Counted from the first letter of the stretch, positions 43,660-52,765 are shown. The stretch: 64,000 nucleotides of DNA from Affinundibacterium amnicola (GCF_014284275.1 NZ_JACOFU010000005.1:310001-374000); one strand, 5' to 3'. The notes: generated by a model not told the origin, from the sequence alone. Numbers and translations are program-made.

Positions 43660-44724
43660 ATGAAAAAATCACTTATCGCTTTCGCAGTATTGGGTGCATT
43701 TGCATCTGCTGCTTCTGCACAATCTTCTGTTGTGTTGTACGGTGTAATCGATGCATCTACATCCCACATGTCTAACCAGACAGTCGCTGGTGGCAAGAAG
43801 TTTTCTTTGGACGCGAGCAATTTGTCTTCTTCACGTTGGGGCCTGAAAGGCACTGAAGATTTGGGCAACGGTTTGAAAGCAAATTTCAACTTGGAAAGCT
43901 CTTTGAACGTTGATACTGGTACAGCAGGTAACTTGTTCGACCGTAACGCATCTGTTGGCTTGTCTGGCAGCTTCGGTACAGTCAATGTTGGTCGTCAAAC
44001 AAACTTGGCATACGACACTTTGATTCAAGTTGATCCATTGAACGTTGCACACGTTGGCACTAACCCAAATATCGCTTTGGGTTCTTTGAACAATGTTGGT
44101 TTGTTCGGTACACACGGTACTAGCGTTGGTGCATCTTCCCCAACACGTCAAAACAATTCTGTGAAATATGCATTCCCATCCGTATTGGGCGGCATCAATT
44201 TCGGCGCAATGTATGGCTTCGGTGAAAAAGCTGGTGACGCATCTGCAAGCAGCTACGCTGGTGCATCTGCTGGTTTCAGCCAAAATGGTTTGACAGCTGT
44301 GTTCTCTTACGCTCAGTTGAAAGACGCAACTAACAGCTCAACAATTCGTTCATACACTGGTGGTGCGAAGTTTGTTGTGAGTTCAGACTTCACAGTAAAA
44401 GTAACTTATGCTGAAAACGAATTGAACACAACTGGTCGTACTATCAGTGTGTTTGGTGCAGGTTTTGATTATATGGTTTCTCCACAAACAACATTGACAG
44501 CTGCTTACTACGCTAACCGTCGCTCTGGCGATGTAAAAGGCGAAGCAGATCAATTCGTTGGTGTTGCTAAATACGCTTTGAGCAAGCGCACAGCCTTCTA
44601 CGGTTCTTTCTCTTATGCTAAAGCTGACTCTAAAGCAGCTAAAGACCAAGAATTGGGCTTGTTCATCGGCGCAGGTAACAAGACAGCAACGCGTACAACA
44701 GTTGGTGTATTGCACTCATTCTAA
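43660..44724 (+). CDS. Outer-membrane trimeric porin
   Basis: The 354-residue protein begins with a signal peptide (MKKSLIAFAVLGAFASAASAQ) and the Gram-negative porin opening SSVVLYGVIDAS, followed by SSRWGLKGTEDLGNGLKANF, the GTVNVGRQTN turn and a barrel of repeated amphipathic strands ending in ...VGVLHSF with the C-terminal aromatic Phe required for assembly. Residue and codon use is strongly skewed toward a few codons (e.g. TTG, GCA), as expected for a highly expressed gene. GGAGAG precedes the ATG. A strong terminator follows. Confidence 0.97.
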   Translation: MKKSLIAFAVLGAFASAASAQSSVVLYGVIDASTSHMSNQTVAGGKKFSLDASNLSSSRWGLKGTEDLGNGLKANFNLESSLNVDTGTAGNLFDRNASVGLSGSFGTVNVGRQTNLAYDTLIQVDPLNVAHVGTNPNIALGSLNNVGLFGTHGTSVGASSPTRQNNSVKYAFPSVLGGINFGAMYGFGEKAGDASASSYAGASAGFSQNGLTAVFSYAQLKDATNSSTIRSYTGGAKFVVSSDFTVKVTYAENELNTTGRTISVFGAGFDYMVSPQTTLTAAYYANRRSGDVKGEADQFVGVAKYALSKRTAFYGSFSYAKADSKAAKDQELGLFIGAGNKTATRTTVGVLHSF

Positions 44725-44742
44725 TCCTCTGGATTTAGTCTG

Positions 44743-44774
44743 AAAAAAAGACTGCTTCGGCAGTCTTTTTTTTT
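44743..44774 (+). terminator. Strong rho-independent terminator of the porin gene
   Basis: GACTGC (44750-44755), the UUCG-type tetraloop and GCAGTC (44760-44765) are preceded by an A run and followed by nine T (44766-44774). Confidence 0.95.
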
Positions 44775-44859
44775 GAACTATTTGATAATCCTTCCTTCTA
44801 AGCAGCGCCTTACTTTTCCTGCCTTTCATTTAGCCTTTAGTGCCTTAATCAGATCAACT

Positions 44860-47079
44860 ATGAAATTTTTCTCCGTATTGTGTTTCAGTGCCATGATGTT
44901 TTCAACCGTGGCACACGCTGGTTTTCAAGCGCATCAGTTACAGAAAAATGAAGTTGTGAAATTGGATGGCAAACTCGATGAGGCTGTATGGAAATCAGTG
45001 ACACCGCATACCAATTTCTTCCAGACGCAACCATTTGATAATGTTGCGGCACATTTGCGTACGGAAGTGCGAGTGATGTATGACGATCGTTTCTTGTACG
45101 TGGGCGTGACAGGTTTTGACAATGATCCAAGTCAGATCCGCGACTCTTTTGCACGCCGAGACAAGATCAGTATCGATCAGGATTTTTTTGCACTTTATAT
45201 CGACCCAAGCAGTGGACATAAGGCGGCGCAAGTATTCTATGTCAATGCACGCGGTGCTTTGATGGATGGTATTTATAGCGACACCTCGGGTGATGATACT
45301 GCACCAGATTATGAATATTCCGCGAGCCCGGCGCGTATTGATGGCGGTTGGAGTGCAGAATTCAAAATCCCTTTTTCCTCGATTGCTTATGATAAGCATT
45401 CAACGACACCGTGGAGTTTATTAGTCTTACGTAATATGACACGCGACCAGCGTTATCGCATGTATAGCGGTGCTGTGACACGTGCGACCAATTGTAATTT
45501 GTGTTTTTCAAACACCATCGAGGGAATGAAACATTTGCCATCTGGTATGAGTTGGAACGTCACGCCGCAATTAGTGGCGCGCCGTGCGCAAGATCAGATC
45601 GATGGTAAAGCTAGGGTGGTTAGTTCATCAAAAGATGTCAGTTTAGATTTTAAATTACGACCAACATCGGCAATCACGATCGATGCGACGTTGAATCCGG
45701 ATTTTTCACAAATCGAATTAGATTCACCGCAGTTATCGGGGAATACCCGTTTCGGTATTTTTGTGCAGGAAAAGCGACCGTTCTTTTTGGAAGGCGCTGA
45801 CATTTTCCGCACGCCTTTAAATGCAATCAGTACGCGCACTATCGCGAATCCGGATGTCGGTTTGCGTTACACCCAACGTGATGCTGACAAAGACTTTAGT
45901 GTGTTGAGTAGTCGAGATACAGCAGGTGCCTTGGTGTTGGTGCCACAAACTTATTTCACCGGCTATGCGACTAGTCAGGTTGCGTCAACAGCGACGGATG
46001 CCCGTGCGAATTTTCGTCTAGGTTCACTTTCACTGGGTGCGGTTTTGACGGACAGGCAATATGCGCAAGGCGTTGGCTACAATCGCGTCGCCGGTCCAGA
46101 TTTCGTTTGGCAGATCGACCGCAATCAATTAATGCGTGCGCAAGTGTTGATGAGCACGACGAATGCACAGATGAATGCACAGGGTAATCTGGCGCGTGCG
46201 AATACCACCATTGGCCATGCCGCCTATTTTGATTGGTCTCGTGGTAATGACGCTTGGGGCATGTCAGTGAACGTGCGTGATTTCAGTAAAGATTTTCGGG
46301 CGGACAATGGGTTTTTTTCGCAAGTTGGATTTCGCAGTATCAACTCCGAAGTCACCAAGAAATTCGGTCGTACTGGCGTGTTGAATGAATTCAATACCTA
46401 TATTAGCGCCGAATACAAAGTGGATAGTGAAGGCAATGTACTGTCAAAAATTTTGACGCCAGGAGTTCGGATTGCCGGACCATTTGATAGTTCTGCGTAT
46501 TTAAATTTGAGTCCGACGGTACGTAGTCGAGTAAATCAAGACGGCGAATTATTTTCCATCGGTCGTATCGCAGGTGGCTTGGCGGCAAGTCCAGGGAAAC
46601 GCATCGCCAGAATCTCCACCGACTTTACCATCGGTGATGTAATCGACATCATGGCAAATCGTTTAGGACGCGGCGGTTCGTATTCGATGAGTGCGAAACT
46701 TCGACCAATCGACCGTCTTGAGTTAGAACCGAGTTTTGCAACGAATTGGATTGATCGTGATCACCTACAAGGTGGGCAAACGAGTGAACGCACCTACAAA
46801 GAAACTGCTTTGCAAATTAATAGCATATTGCACTTGAGCGCTAAAGATACGATCAGGATGATATTGCAAGATGCCAGCACCAAGCGTGACCCTAAAGCTT
46901 ATCAGCAGACGGTTGCACCGCAAAGCAGTCGTAGTGTCAGTTCATTTGTGTACACCCATCGTGCCGGTGTCGGTAGTGCAATCTACCTCGGTTGGACGGT
47001 GACAAAATCCGACACGCCGGGCTTCGTTGCTAAGCGTAAGCAAAGTGAATTGTTTACCAAATTTTCTTGGCAGATCTAG
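44860..47079 (+). CDS. DUF5916/CBM9-like outer-membrane-associated protein
   Basis: The 739-residue protein has a signal peptide (MKFFSVLCFSAMMFSTVAHA), then a carbohydrate-binding-family-9-like domain near 30-200 (LDGKLDEAVWKSV, VRVMYDDRFLYVGV) joined to a long region (LNPDFSQIELDSPQ, EKRPFFLEGADIF, then many beta-barrel-like strands) characteristic of DUF5916 proteins. It ends in ...FTKFSWQI. Similar proteins are found in Bacteroidetes and proteobacteria, with no known activity. The start chosen is the ATG beside the signal peptide; the upstream frame overlaps the porin terminator. Confidence 0.85.
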   Translation: MKFFSVLCFSAMMFSTVAHAGFQAHQLQKNEVVKLDGKLDEAVWKSVTPHTNFFQTQPFDNVAAHLRTEVRVMYDDRFLYVGVTGFDNDPSQIRDSFARRDKISIDQDFFALYIDPSSGHKAAQVFYVNARGALMDGIYSDTSGDDTAPDYEYSASPARIDGGWSAEFKIPFSSIAYDKHSTTPWSLLVLRNMTRDQRYRMYSGAVTRATNCNLCFSNTIEGMKHLPSGMSWNVTPQLVARRAQDQIDGKARVVSSSKDVSLDFKLRPTSAITIDATLNPDFSQIELDSPQLSGNTRFGIFVQEKRPFFLEGADIFRTPLNAISTRTIANPDVGLRYTQRDADKDFSVLSSRDTAGALVLVPQTYFTGYATSQVASTATDARANFRLGSLSLGAVLTDRQYAQGVGYNRVAGPDFVWQIDRNQLMRAQVLMSTTNAQMNAQGNLARANTTIGHAAYFDWSRGNDAWGMSVNVRDFSKDFRADNGFFSQVGFRSINSEVTKKFGRTGVLNEFNTYISAEYKVDSEGNVLSKILTPGVRIAGPFDSSAYLNLSPTVRSRVNQDGELFSIGRIAGGLAASPGKRIARISTDFTIGDVIDIMANRLGRGGSYSMSAKLRPIDRLELEPSFATNWIDRDHLQGGQTSERTYKETALQINSILHLSAKDTIRMILQDASTKRDPKAYQQTVAPQSSRSVSSFVYTHRAGVGSAIYLGWTVTKSDTPGFVAKRKQSELFTKFSWQI

Positions 47080-47144
47080 GTTGCCCTAGGGCGCATGCCA
47101 AAATATTAGGTCAACACGCCCTAGATCGTGGCAAGCTTAAGTAA

Positions 47145-47843
47145 TTAGTTAGCCGGGCGACTGATCCAGTTCTTGTAGGATTCCGTGATAGAAAGTGTCA
47201 TCTTTCTAAATGGAATCAGCACTACTCCTGAACTTTTACTCATGACTGGAAGGTTATTTCCTTCGTCTTCTAAGTCGTAGAATGTCTGCATCTTGCCATC
47301 AAAGCCCATAGGAATGTAGGCTTCTATTTCTTGTTGATAGATTTGGGTTGTTTCTGGATGCACCCAGATTTTCATCGAGGTTTTTTTTAGACCACCTTCT
47401 TTAAGTTCAAATAAGGACCACTTTTTTCCACCCAGTATCACATCGTCAGTTCGTTTGACGTTTGCATCGGGTTTGAAGATTTCGCCACTGATACCGTTCA
47501 TCACACTCTTCATATCGAATGCCTTCATTTCTTTTTTCGGCTCTGGAGACGCTGGCACCACGGTAGTTTTTAAATTGGTGTAGACCGCGCCATGTTGATT
47601 CCAGCTCGTGATTCTCTTTTGAATATTTATCTGACTTTGCTGTTCATCCTTGGTCACATACATGGTCAACTCCACATCTCTTGGCACCATCTGCTGATTG
47701 GCTTTCATCTTCGTGACGACTTTTAACCATAATGTGTCTTGGTTTTGCGCCAAACTTGGATTGCTCATCAATGCAACCACGCAGATACCTACACACATAC
47801 TGAAGCGTAGTGTGCTTGCCTTTGGTCGAACTAGTTGCCCCAT
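47145..47843 (-). CDS. Exported hypothetical protein
   Basis: The 232-residue protein has an N-terminal hydrophobic segment (FSMCVGICVVALMSNPSLA) consistent with a signal peptide, and a beta-rich body (ILGGKKWSLFELKEGG, KIWVHPETTQIYQQEIEAY) similar in shape to outer-membrane lipoprotein-sorting-like or LolA-like folds, but I cannot name a family. The ATG at 47843 has a GGATGGG site; one at 47861 is also possible. The gene overlaps the end of the DUF4286 gene slightly, so the two are probably one operon. Confidence 0.65.
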   Translation of the reverse strand: MGQLVRPKASTLRFSMCVGICVVALMSNPSLAQNQDTLWLKVVTKMKANQQMVPRDVELTMYVTKDEQQSQINIQKRITSWNQHGAVYTNLKTTVVPASPEPKKEMKAFDMKSVMNGISGEIFKPDANVKRTDDVILGGKKWSLFELKEGGLKKTSMKIWVHPETTQIYQQEIEAYIPMGFDGKMQTFYDLEDEGNNLPVMSKSSGVVLIPFRKMTLSITESYKNWISRPAN

Positions 47844-48130
47844 GTTTGAATGCCCATCCATACCTTACGACTAACTTCACAACCGTCAGGGAAATGTTGC
47901 ATAAAATCTGCACGCATCTGATGTGCATACTGCTCTATATAGCGGTTATAGTCCTCTTGAGAGGCTGCTTGATAACAGGTTCTGTAAGTGTTTTCAGTTG
48001 CATGATCGAAATGAATCTGTTGAAAACATTGTGTCGCGTAGATTTCTGGAATATGTTTTTTACGCATATATGCCATGAAGGTTTCGGCTAAGTCTGCGCG
48101 TATTGTTACGCTTACCTCATAAAAGACCAT
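47831..48130 (-). CDS. DUF4286 protein
   Basis: The 99-residue protein shows the DUF4286 pattern (MVFYEVSVTIRADLAETFMAYMRKKHIPEI...; ending MRADFMQHFPDGCEVSRKVW), a small ferredoxin-like monooxygenase-related fold. GGAGAGAAG lies before the ATG at 48130. It comes first in a two-gene unit with the exported protein. Confidence 0.85.
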   Translation of the reverse strand: MVFYEVSVTIRADLAETFMAYMRKKHIPEIYATQCFQQIHFDHATENTYRTCYQAASQEDYNRYIEQYAHQMRADFMQHFPDGCEVSRKVWMGIQTWGN

Positions 48131-48440
48131 GTTTGCTTCTCTCCAAATTGCGCTTGAACTCAGGTTTCGTTAAATCATAAAGAATTGTACGTGCTCGCGA
48201 TAATATTATATTTTTATCTTAATAAGACAGAAATCGCGCGGCAAACTCAGCAGGTAAAGGCCAGCGAAGCGTTGCTTTTCTGTGTGTTGCGTTAGAAAAA
48301 CTTGCTATGTGGCATATCACTTGCCAACAGTCCGCCTATACTTAGAACCATGCGATATCCATCTTATTTTGCTTGGAGCGCACTCAATTCAGCGATCAAG
48401 GTATCAAGATTTTGCAGTTCTCACATGAGGAGGATGGAAA
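48131..48440. other. Divergent region with sigma-54-like promoter
   Basis: Between DUF4286 (minus) and the beta-barrel gene (plus) these 310 bases contain the sigma-54-like site 48310-48324 and the ribosome site AGGAGG (48427-48432). I see no enhancer palindrome or coding frame. Confidence 0.5.
48310..48324 (+). promoter_or_regulatory. Sigma-54 (-24/-12) type promoter
   Basis: TGGCAT-N5-TTGC matches the -24/-12 consensus TGGCAC-N5-TTGC with one mismatch and exact spacing, 117 bases before the beta-barrel start. It predicts a start point near 48336. Confidence 0.5.
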
Positions 48441-49589
48441 ATGGGTAGATTGAAAGCAGTCAATATTTACAGGGCAATGCTCGCTCTGAGTTTGGTTGGT
48501 GTTGCGGGAACCAGTCAAGCTGTCGATTTCACGTACTCTGGATTTGGAAATATTACCGCTGGTAAGGTATTTAGTGCCTCTGGTTTGGAAGTCGGCTTTC
48601 CTGATAATAATAAATGGAAGTGTCCTTGTTATATCGCAGATTATTCTCACGGCAGCGTGTACGAATCACGTTGGTCACTAAAACCTGAATCGCGATTTGG
48701 ATTGCAAGGAACCGCGACCTTTACCGACAATCTGTCTTTCACTGGCCAACTGATGGCGCGTCACGCTGCGGGTGATGCTGAGCTTGGCATAGAGCTGGCT
48801 TTCTTGAGTTACAACCTCAGTCCAAAATGGACGGTGCAGGCCGGACGCAAACGTTTGCCACTCTTCTTTTATTCAGATTTTCAAGACGTGGCATACGCTT
48901 ACAATTGGACTCGCGTTCCTCCCGATGTTTATGGCTGGCCGGTGGTGAATTACAACGGTGTGAATCTGACTTTCCGTGATGATATTGGTGGCTGGGCAGT
49001 GAAATCGAGTGCCTATTTTGGAAAAGAAAATGCCAAAGAAGTCGTGATTGCTAAATTAGGCGACCCGTCGCGCGTCGATGTGCAGTGGGACAATATGTAT
49101 GGTGTCGATCTTGAATTGAATCGCGATTGGTTCACTGTGCGTGCATCGGTAAATAAATCCAAGCAAAGACGACTGCGCATGGGGCCAACGGGTCTGGTAC
49201 AGTTTTCGCCAGACATCAGTTATGGAAAATATTCACCACAGACTTACAGTTCTTTATCGATGAATGTCGATAAAGATGATCTGGTCGTCAGAACAGAGTT
49301 TTCAAAAATTGACCAGTCTTCGCAACGTGGCAGTTACACGGGCTATTTGATGGGTGCAGGATATCGACTTGGAAATTTTTTACCGATGGTAACAATTAGT
49401 CGTTTTAACTCGTTTGATGGTGTAGGCAAAGCCATCGAGGTCGATAGAAACATCGGAGTGACTTTACGTTATCAATTGTCGGATAGTAGCTTCCTCAAGT
49501 TCCAGCTTGATCGTAGTCGTTGGGATTTCTTAAACGGTACCGACAATACGCGCAAGTTGGCAACCGTTTCTTATGACTTCACTTTCTAG
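48441..49589 (+). CDS. Outer-membrane beta-barrel protein paired with PstS-like gene
   Basis: The 382-residue protein begins with a signal peptide (AMLALSLVGVAGTSQA), then amphipathic beta strands (FTYSGFGNITAGK, LSYNLSPKWTVQAGRKRLPLF, GYRLGNFLPMVTISRF) ending ATVSYDFTF with an aromatic last residue. It is a porin-like barrel, different from the classical porin at 43660. AGGAGG precedes the ATG. It is followed after 12 bases by a small PstS-like protein, an arrangement seen in other proteobacteria and not functionally assigned by me. Confidence 0.85.
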   Translation: MGRLKAVNIYRAMLALSLVGVAGTSQAVDFTYSGFGNITAGKVFSASGLEVGFPDNNKWKCPCYIADYSHGSVYESRWSLKPESRFGLQGTATFTDNLSFTGQLMARHAAGDAELGIELAFLSYNLSPKWTVQAGRKRLPLFFYSDFQDVAYAYNWTRVPPDVYGWPVVNYNGVNLTFRDDIGGWAVKSSAYFGKENAKEVVIAKLGDPSRVDVQWDNMYGVDLELNRDWFTVRASVNKSKQRRLRMGPTGLVQFSPDISYGKYSPQTYSSLSMNVDKDDLVVRTEFSKIDQSSQRGSYTGYLMGAGYRLGNFLPMVTISRFNSFDGVGKAIEVDRNIGVTLRYQLSDSSFLKFQLDRSRWDFLNGTDNTRKLATVSYDFTF

Positions 49590-49601
49590 AGGAGAAATAT
49601 C

Positions 49602-50027
49602 ATGCATTTTTCCTTTCCTAAATTATTAGGCTATGTCGGTATCGTGTCTGCGATGAGTTGCAGCGCTATTGCTGTGGCGGATGTGGTGGTTATCGTCAAT
49701 CCTGCGAATTCGGCTGCGATTGATGAAGAGCAGATTGCGAAAATTTTTCTAGGACAAACCAAAACCTTTTCCAATGGAAGTGAAGCTACACCGATTGATC
49801 AAAAAGAAGGTGCTGTGCGCGAGGAATTTGGTAATAAGCTACTCAAGAAAAATCCTGCACAGTTGAAGGCTCAGTGGGCGCGGCAAATTTTTACCGGTGG
49901 TGCGAAGCCACCAAAAGAAATGGCAAGCGATGAAGATATTTTGAAGTTTGTTGCCAGCACGCCAGGGGCGATTGCCTATATTGATGCATCTAAAGTGAAT
50001 AAGTCTGTGAAAGTGATTAAGCACTAA
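49602..50027 (+). CDS. Stand-alone PstS-like periplasmic protein
   Basis: The 141-residue protein has a signal peptide (cleaved near AIAVA-DVVV) and the beginning-type PBP fold: VVIVNPANSAAIDEEQIAKIFLGQTKTFSNGSEATPID, then WARQIFTGGAKPPKEM and STPGAIAYIDAS, as in the phosphate-binding PBP-like domain. It is about half the length of PstS, so only one lobe is present. Pairing with a barrel rather than with pst transporter genes suggests a periplasmic/outer-membrane role, which is unproven. A repeat (50019-50050) straddles its stop and a terminator follows. Confidence 0.85.
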   Translation: MHFSFPKLLGYVGIVSAMSCSAIAVADVVVIVNPANSAAIDEEQIAKIFLGQTKTFSNGSEATPIDQKEGAVREEFGNKLLKKNPAQLKAQWARQIFTGGAKPPKEMASDEDILKFVASTPGAIAYIDASKVNKSVKVIKH

Positions 50028-50050
50028 ATAAGCACTAAAGAAGCATTAAG
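50019..50050. repeat. 11-bp triplicate across a stop codon
   Basis: Units AAGCACTAAAT, AAGCACTAAAG and AAGCATTAAG lie head to tail across the stop of the PstS-like gene. In the frame of the gene the first unit supplies the terminal Lys-His and the stop. Confidence 0.7.
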
Positions 50051-50109
50051 TCCTATCAGTATGAAATATGAAGTATCTGGGTTCAAGTTTTAGTCAGCTC
50101 ATGTGTTTG

Positions 50110-50136
50110 CGGCAGCCAGCGTGCTGCCGTTTTTTT
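50110..50136 (+). terminator. Rho-independent terminator of the PstS-like gene
   Basis: CGGCAGC (50110-50116) and GCTGCCG (50123-50129) around a 6-base loop, then seven T (50130-50136). Confidence 0.9.
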
Positions 50137-50142
50137 ATCCAT

Positions 50143-51021
50143 TTATGCCGAGGTTTCTGCACGCAATAATTCTGCCAATCGCCGTCCGGCGCGACCTAAA
50201 TTTTGGTCGCGATGATGTACCATTTTTGGAATGAAGCGATAGCGTGAATCTTCGATAAACTTCACTTCGACTAATTGCTTCTTTTTGAGTTCTGCACGAA
50301 TTAAAAAGCTTGGCATCCAACCATAGCCTAAGCCCATCATTAGTGCTTCTTTTTTAGCGAAAAAGCCATCTAAGTAAAATACCCGTTCACTTCCAAAGAT
50401 GTGTTGGTCATTACTGCTTTGGCTAGAGTCTTGCACCGATAACTCGGTGTGCTCTTGCAATTGTGCGAGACTGATGTTGCGCATACCTGCCAAGGGATGG
50501 GTGATACTGACACAGAGTACGCATTCAATTTCTGACAGATTTTCCGCATGTAGATGTGGATGAGGGATGTAATCTTTGACGATCATCAAATCAGCTTTAT
50601 CTGTTTCGAAGCGATGCTGCACGCCTTGTAAAAATTCCACCTTCACTTGCACGCGCGTCGGCGCGCCTTCATCGGCTAAATTTTTTAATGCTTTTAAGAT
50701 CGATTGTAGTGGCAAAATTCCATCGATAATCACCAAGAGCTTGGCTTCCCATTCTTGATTGAGTTCCTGCGCCAACACTTCCAATTGATTCGCTTGTATC
50801 AGCAAGCGACGTCCTTCCGATAAGATCACTTCGCCAGCAGAAGTCAGTTTGACGCGATAGCCATCGCGATCAAGCAGTGTCAAACCTAATTGCTGTTCAA
50901 GTTGTTTGATCTGATAGCTGATCGCCGACTGTGCTCTATGCAAGCGTAGTGCGGCTTTCGCGACACTCCCTTCGCGCACCACAGTATCGAGTGCAAGTAA
51001 AAAATTCAGATCCAGACTCAT
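50143..51021 (-). CDS. LysR-family transcriptional regulator
   Basis: The 292-residue protein has the LysR winged-helix DNA-binding domain (about 1-65; LLALDTVVREGSVAKAALRLHRAQSAISYQIKQLEQQLG), then a substrate-binding domain. It is divergent from the hydroxyphenylpyruvate dioxygenase gene, with 149 bases between, so it is the obvious regulator of tyrosine degradation here. The inducer is not deducible. Start chosen at the ATG placing the helix-turn-helix at the usual distance. Confidence 0.93.
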   Translation of the reverse strand: MSLDLNFLLALDTVVREGSVAKAALRLHRAQSAISYQIKQLEQQLGLTLLDRDGYRVKLTSAGEVILSEGRRLLIQANQLEVLAQELNQEWEAKLLVIIDGILPLQSILKALKNLADEGAPTRVQVKVEFLQGVQHRFETDKADLMIVKDYIPHPHLHAENLSEIECVLCVSITHPLAGMRNISLAQLQEHTELSVQDSSQSSNDQHIFGSERVFYLDGFFAKKEALMMGLGYGWMPSFLIRAELKKKQLVEVKFIEDSRYRFIPKMVHHRDQNLGRAGRRLAELLRAETSA

Positions 51022-51125
51022 AAGTGCACAGCATATCGACTAAACATGATCGATTTATTTGATGGAGATATGCAAAATATTACGCTTTTTTTGTTTGAGT
51101 GTGTTGATTACAGTGACTAGAAAAT

Positions 51126-51146
51126 TCACCAACGCGGTGTTGGTGA
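51126..51146 (+). promoter_or_regulatory. Perfect palindrome in the hpd leader
   Basis: TCACCAAC and GTTGGTGA (8 bp each) flank a 5-base centre, 24 bases before the hpd ATG, just before the GGAG ribosome site at 51160-51163. It could be a regulator site or mRNA hairpin. Confidence 0.5.
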
Positions 51147-51170
51147 TGAAAATTTTAACGGAGACCGATC

Positions 51171-52205
51171 ATGACACAAGCAAATCCACTTCAGCTACGC
51201 GGTATAGCATTCACTGAATTTTGTGGGCCATCTGCTGAGTATTTGGAAAAACTATTTTGGGCGTTCGGCTTTTCAAAATTACGTCAGCACGCGTCCAAAG
51301 CGATCAGTTACTTTCGCCAAAATGATATTCATTTCTTGATTAACAGTGAGCGCCAAGGTAATTCAGCCGAATTTGCGAAGAAACACGGCCCATCAATTTG
51401 TTCTATGGGATGGCGGGTTGATAATGCGCAGTTTGCTTTGCAAGAAGCGGTCAAGCGTGGCGCGCGCGTAGCTGCTGATACTGATACAGACCACGCTTAC
51501 CCAGCGGTGTATGGGATTGGTGATAGTTTGATTTATTTCATCGAACCAGCTGTCAGTGGCTTGTCGATTTACGAACGCGATTTTGTTGCGTTGGCATCGC
51601 CACTAGTGCAAGCAGACAAAGGGTTTTTATGCGTCGATCATCTGACCAATAACGTACCGTTTGGTGAACAAGAAAAATGGGCCAATTTCTATAAAAATAT
51701 TTTTGGCTTTACCGAAGTCCGTTACTTTGATATTCAGGGAGCTAAAACAGGCTTAACTAGTTATGCGCTGCGTTCGCCAGATGGCAGTTTCTGTATTCCT
51801 ATCAATCAACCGAAGAATGAACAAGATCAAATCGCTGAATATCTGCGTGACTACAACGGTCCAGGCGTTCAACATTTAGCCTTCTTGACGAAAGATATTC
51901 TGCAATCTCTCGATCAATTGCAAGGCAGTGAGATTGAGACTTTGGATATTGATGATGAATACTATCAAGATGTATTCCAGCGTGTGCCCAATGTGCGTCA
52001 AGATCACACGCGAATTGCGCAGCATCAGGTCTTGGTAGATGGTGATGATGACGGCTATCTATTGCAAATATTCACAAAAAACATCATCGGTCCTATCTTT
52101 ATCGAGATCATCCAACGCGAAAATAATCTGAGTTTTGGCGAAGGTAATTTCGGTGCCTTATTCCGTTCGATTGAGAAAGACCAAGAACGCCGTGGCGTTA
52201 TTTAA
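51171..52205 (+). CDS. hpd: 4-hydroxyphenylpyruvate dioxygenase
   Basis: The 344-residue protein contains the two VOC-type halves and the Fe(II) ligands H157 (in VDHLTNN), H235 (in VQHLAF) and E312 (in FIEIIQR), the facial triad of HPPD. It turns 4-hydroxyphenylpyruvate into homogentisate in tyrosine degradation. Its stop lies 11 bases before the next VOC gene, and the divergent LysR gene suggests regulation by an aromatic compound. GGAG precedes the ATG at a normal distance. Confidence 0.95.
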   Translation: MTQANPLQLRGIAFTEFCGPSAEYLEKLFWAFGFSKLRQHASKAISYFRQNDIHFLINSERQGNSAEFAKKHGPSICSMGWRVDNAQFALQEAVKRGARVAADTDTDHAYPAVYGIGDSLIYFIEPAVSGLSIYERDFVALASPLVQADKGFLCVDHLTNNVPFGEQEKWANFYKNIFGFTEVRYFDIQGAKTGLTSYALRSPDGSFCIPINQPKNEQDQIAEYLRDYNGPGVQHLAFLTKDILQSLDQLQGSEIETLDIDDEYYQDVFQRVPNVRQDHTRIAQHQVLVDGDDDGYLLQIFTKNIIGPIFIEIIQRENNLSFGEGNFGALFRSIEKDQERRGVI

Positions 52206-52216
52206 GGAGCATGATC

Positions 52217-52765
52217 ATGACATTTGCATCGGCATTGCAGGGCGTACATCACGTCGCATATCGTTGTCGCGATACCAAGGAAACCGTGGAGTTTTATCAG
52301 AACGCTTTAGGTATGAATTTTATGTTGGCAATTTCTGAAGATCGCGTTCCATCGACCAAAGAAGAAGATCCTTACATGCATGTATTTTTGGATGCTGGCA
52401 ATGGCAATGTGCTGGCATTTTTTGAGATACCGAATTCCCCGCCTATGGGGCGTGATTTAAATACGCCGGCCTGGGTGCAACATCTGGCGTTTAAAGTCGA
52501 GAATATGGATAGTTTGATTAAGGCAAAGGCACATTTAGAAAGTTTGGGATTAGATGTAGTAGGACCAACTAATCATGAATTGTTTCAATCAATTTATTTT
52601 AATGATCCGAATGGGCATCGCATCGAACTAGCAGCGAATACATCAACTCCGGAGATGTTGCAGCGCTTGAACCAATTGGCACCACAGATGTTGGCGGACT
52701 GGACAGCAAGTAAGCGCACCGTTCATCATGCGGCATGGTTGCATGAAAAAGAATTTTCGCAATAA
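52217..52765 (+). CDS. VOC-family protein next to hpd
   Basis: The 182-residue protein has VOC/glyoxalase motifs (GVHHVAYRCRDTKETVEFYQNALGM and VQHLAFKV, ending YFNDPNGHRIELA), with probable metal ligands H and E. It could be a dioxygenase, isomerase or lyase acting near homogentisate, but the reaction cannot be read. The ATG at 52217 has AAGGAG seven bases upstream; the ATG at 52211 is too close. Co-transcribed with hpd. Confidence 0.88.
   Translation: MTFASALQGVHHVAYRCRDTKETVEFYQNALGMNFMLAISEDRVPSTKEEDPYMHVFLDAGNGNVLAFFEIPNSPPMGRDLNTPAWVQHLAFKVENMDSLIKAKAHLESLGLDVVGPTNHELFQSIYFNDPNGHRIELAANTSTPEMLQRLNQLAPQMLADWTASKRTVHHAAWLHEKEFSQ

Noticed and set aside
45594-45839. Minus-strand frames inside the DUF5916 gene
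   Set aside because: Shadow of codon-biased sequence; no ribosome site and no homology pattern.
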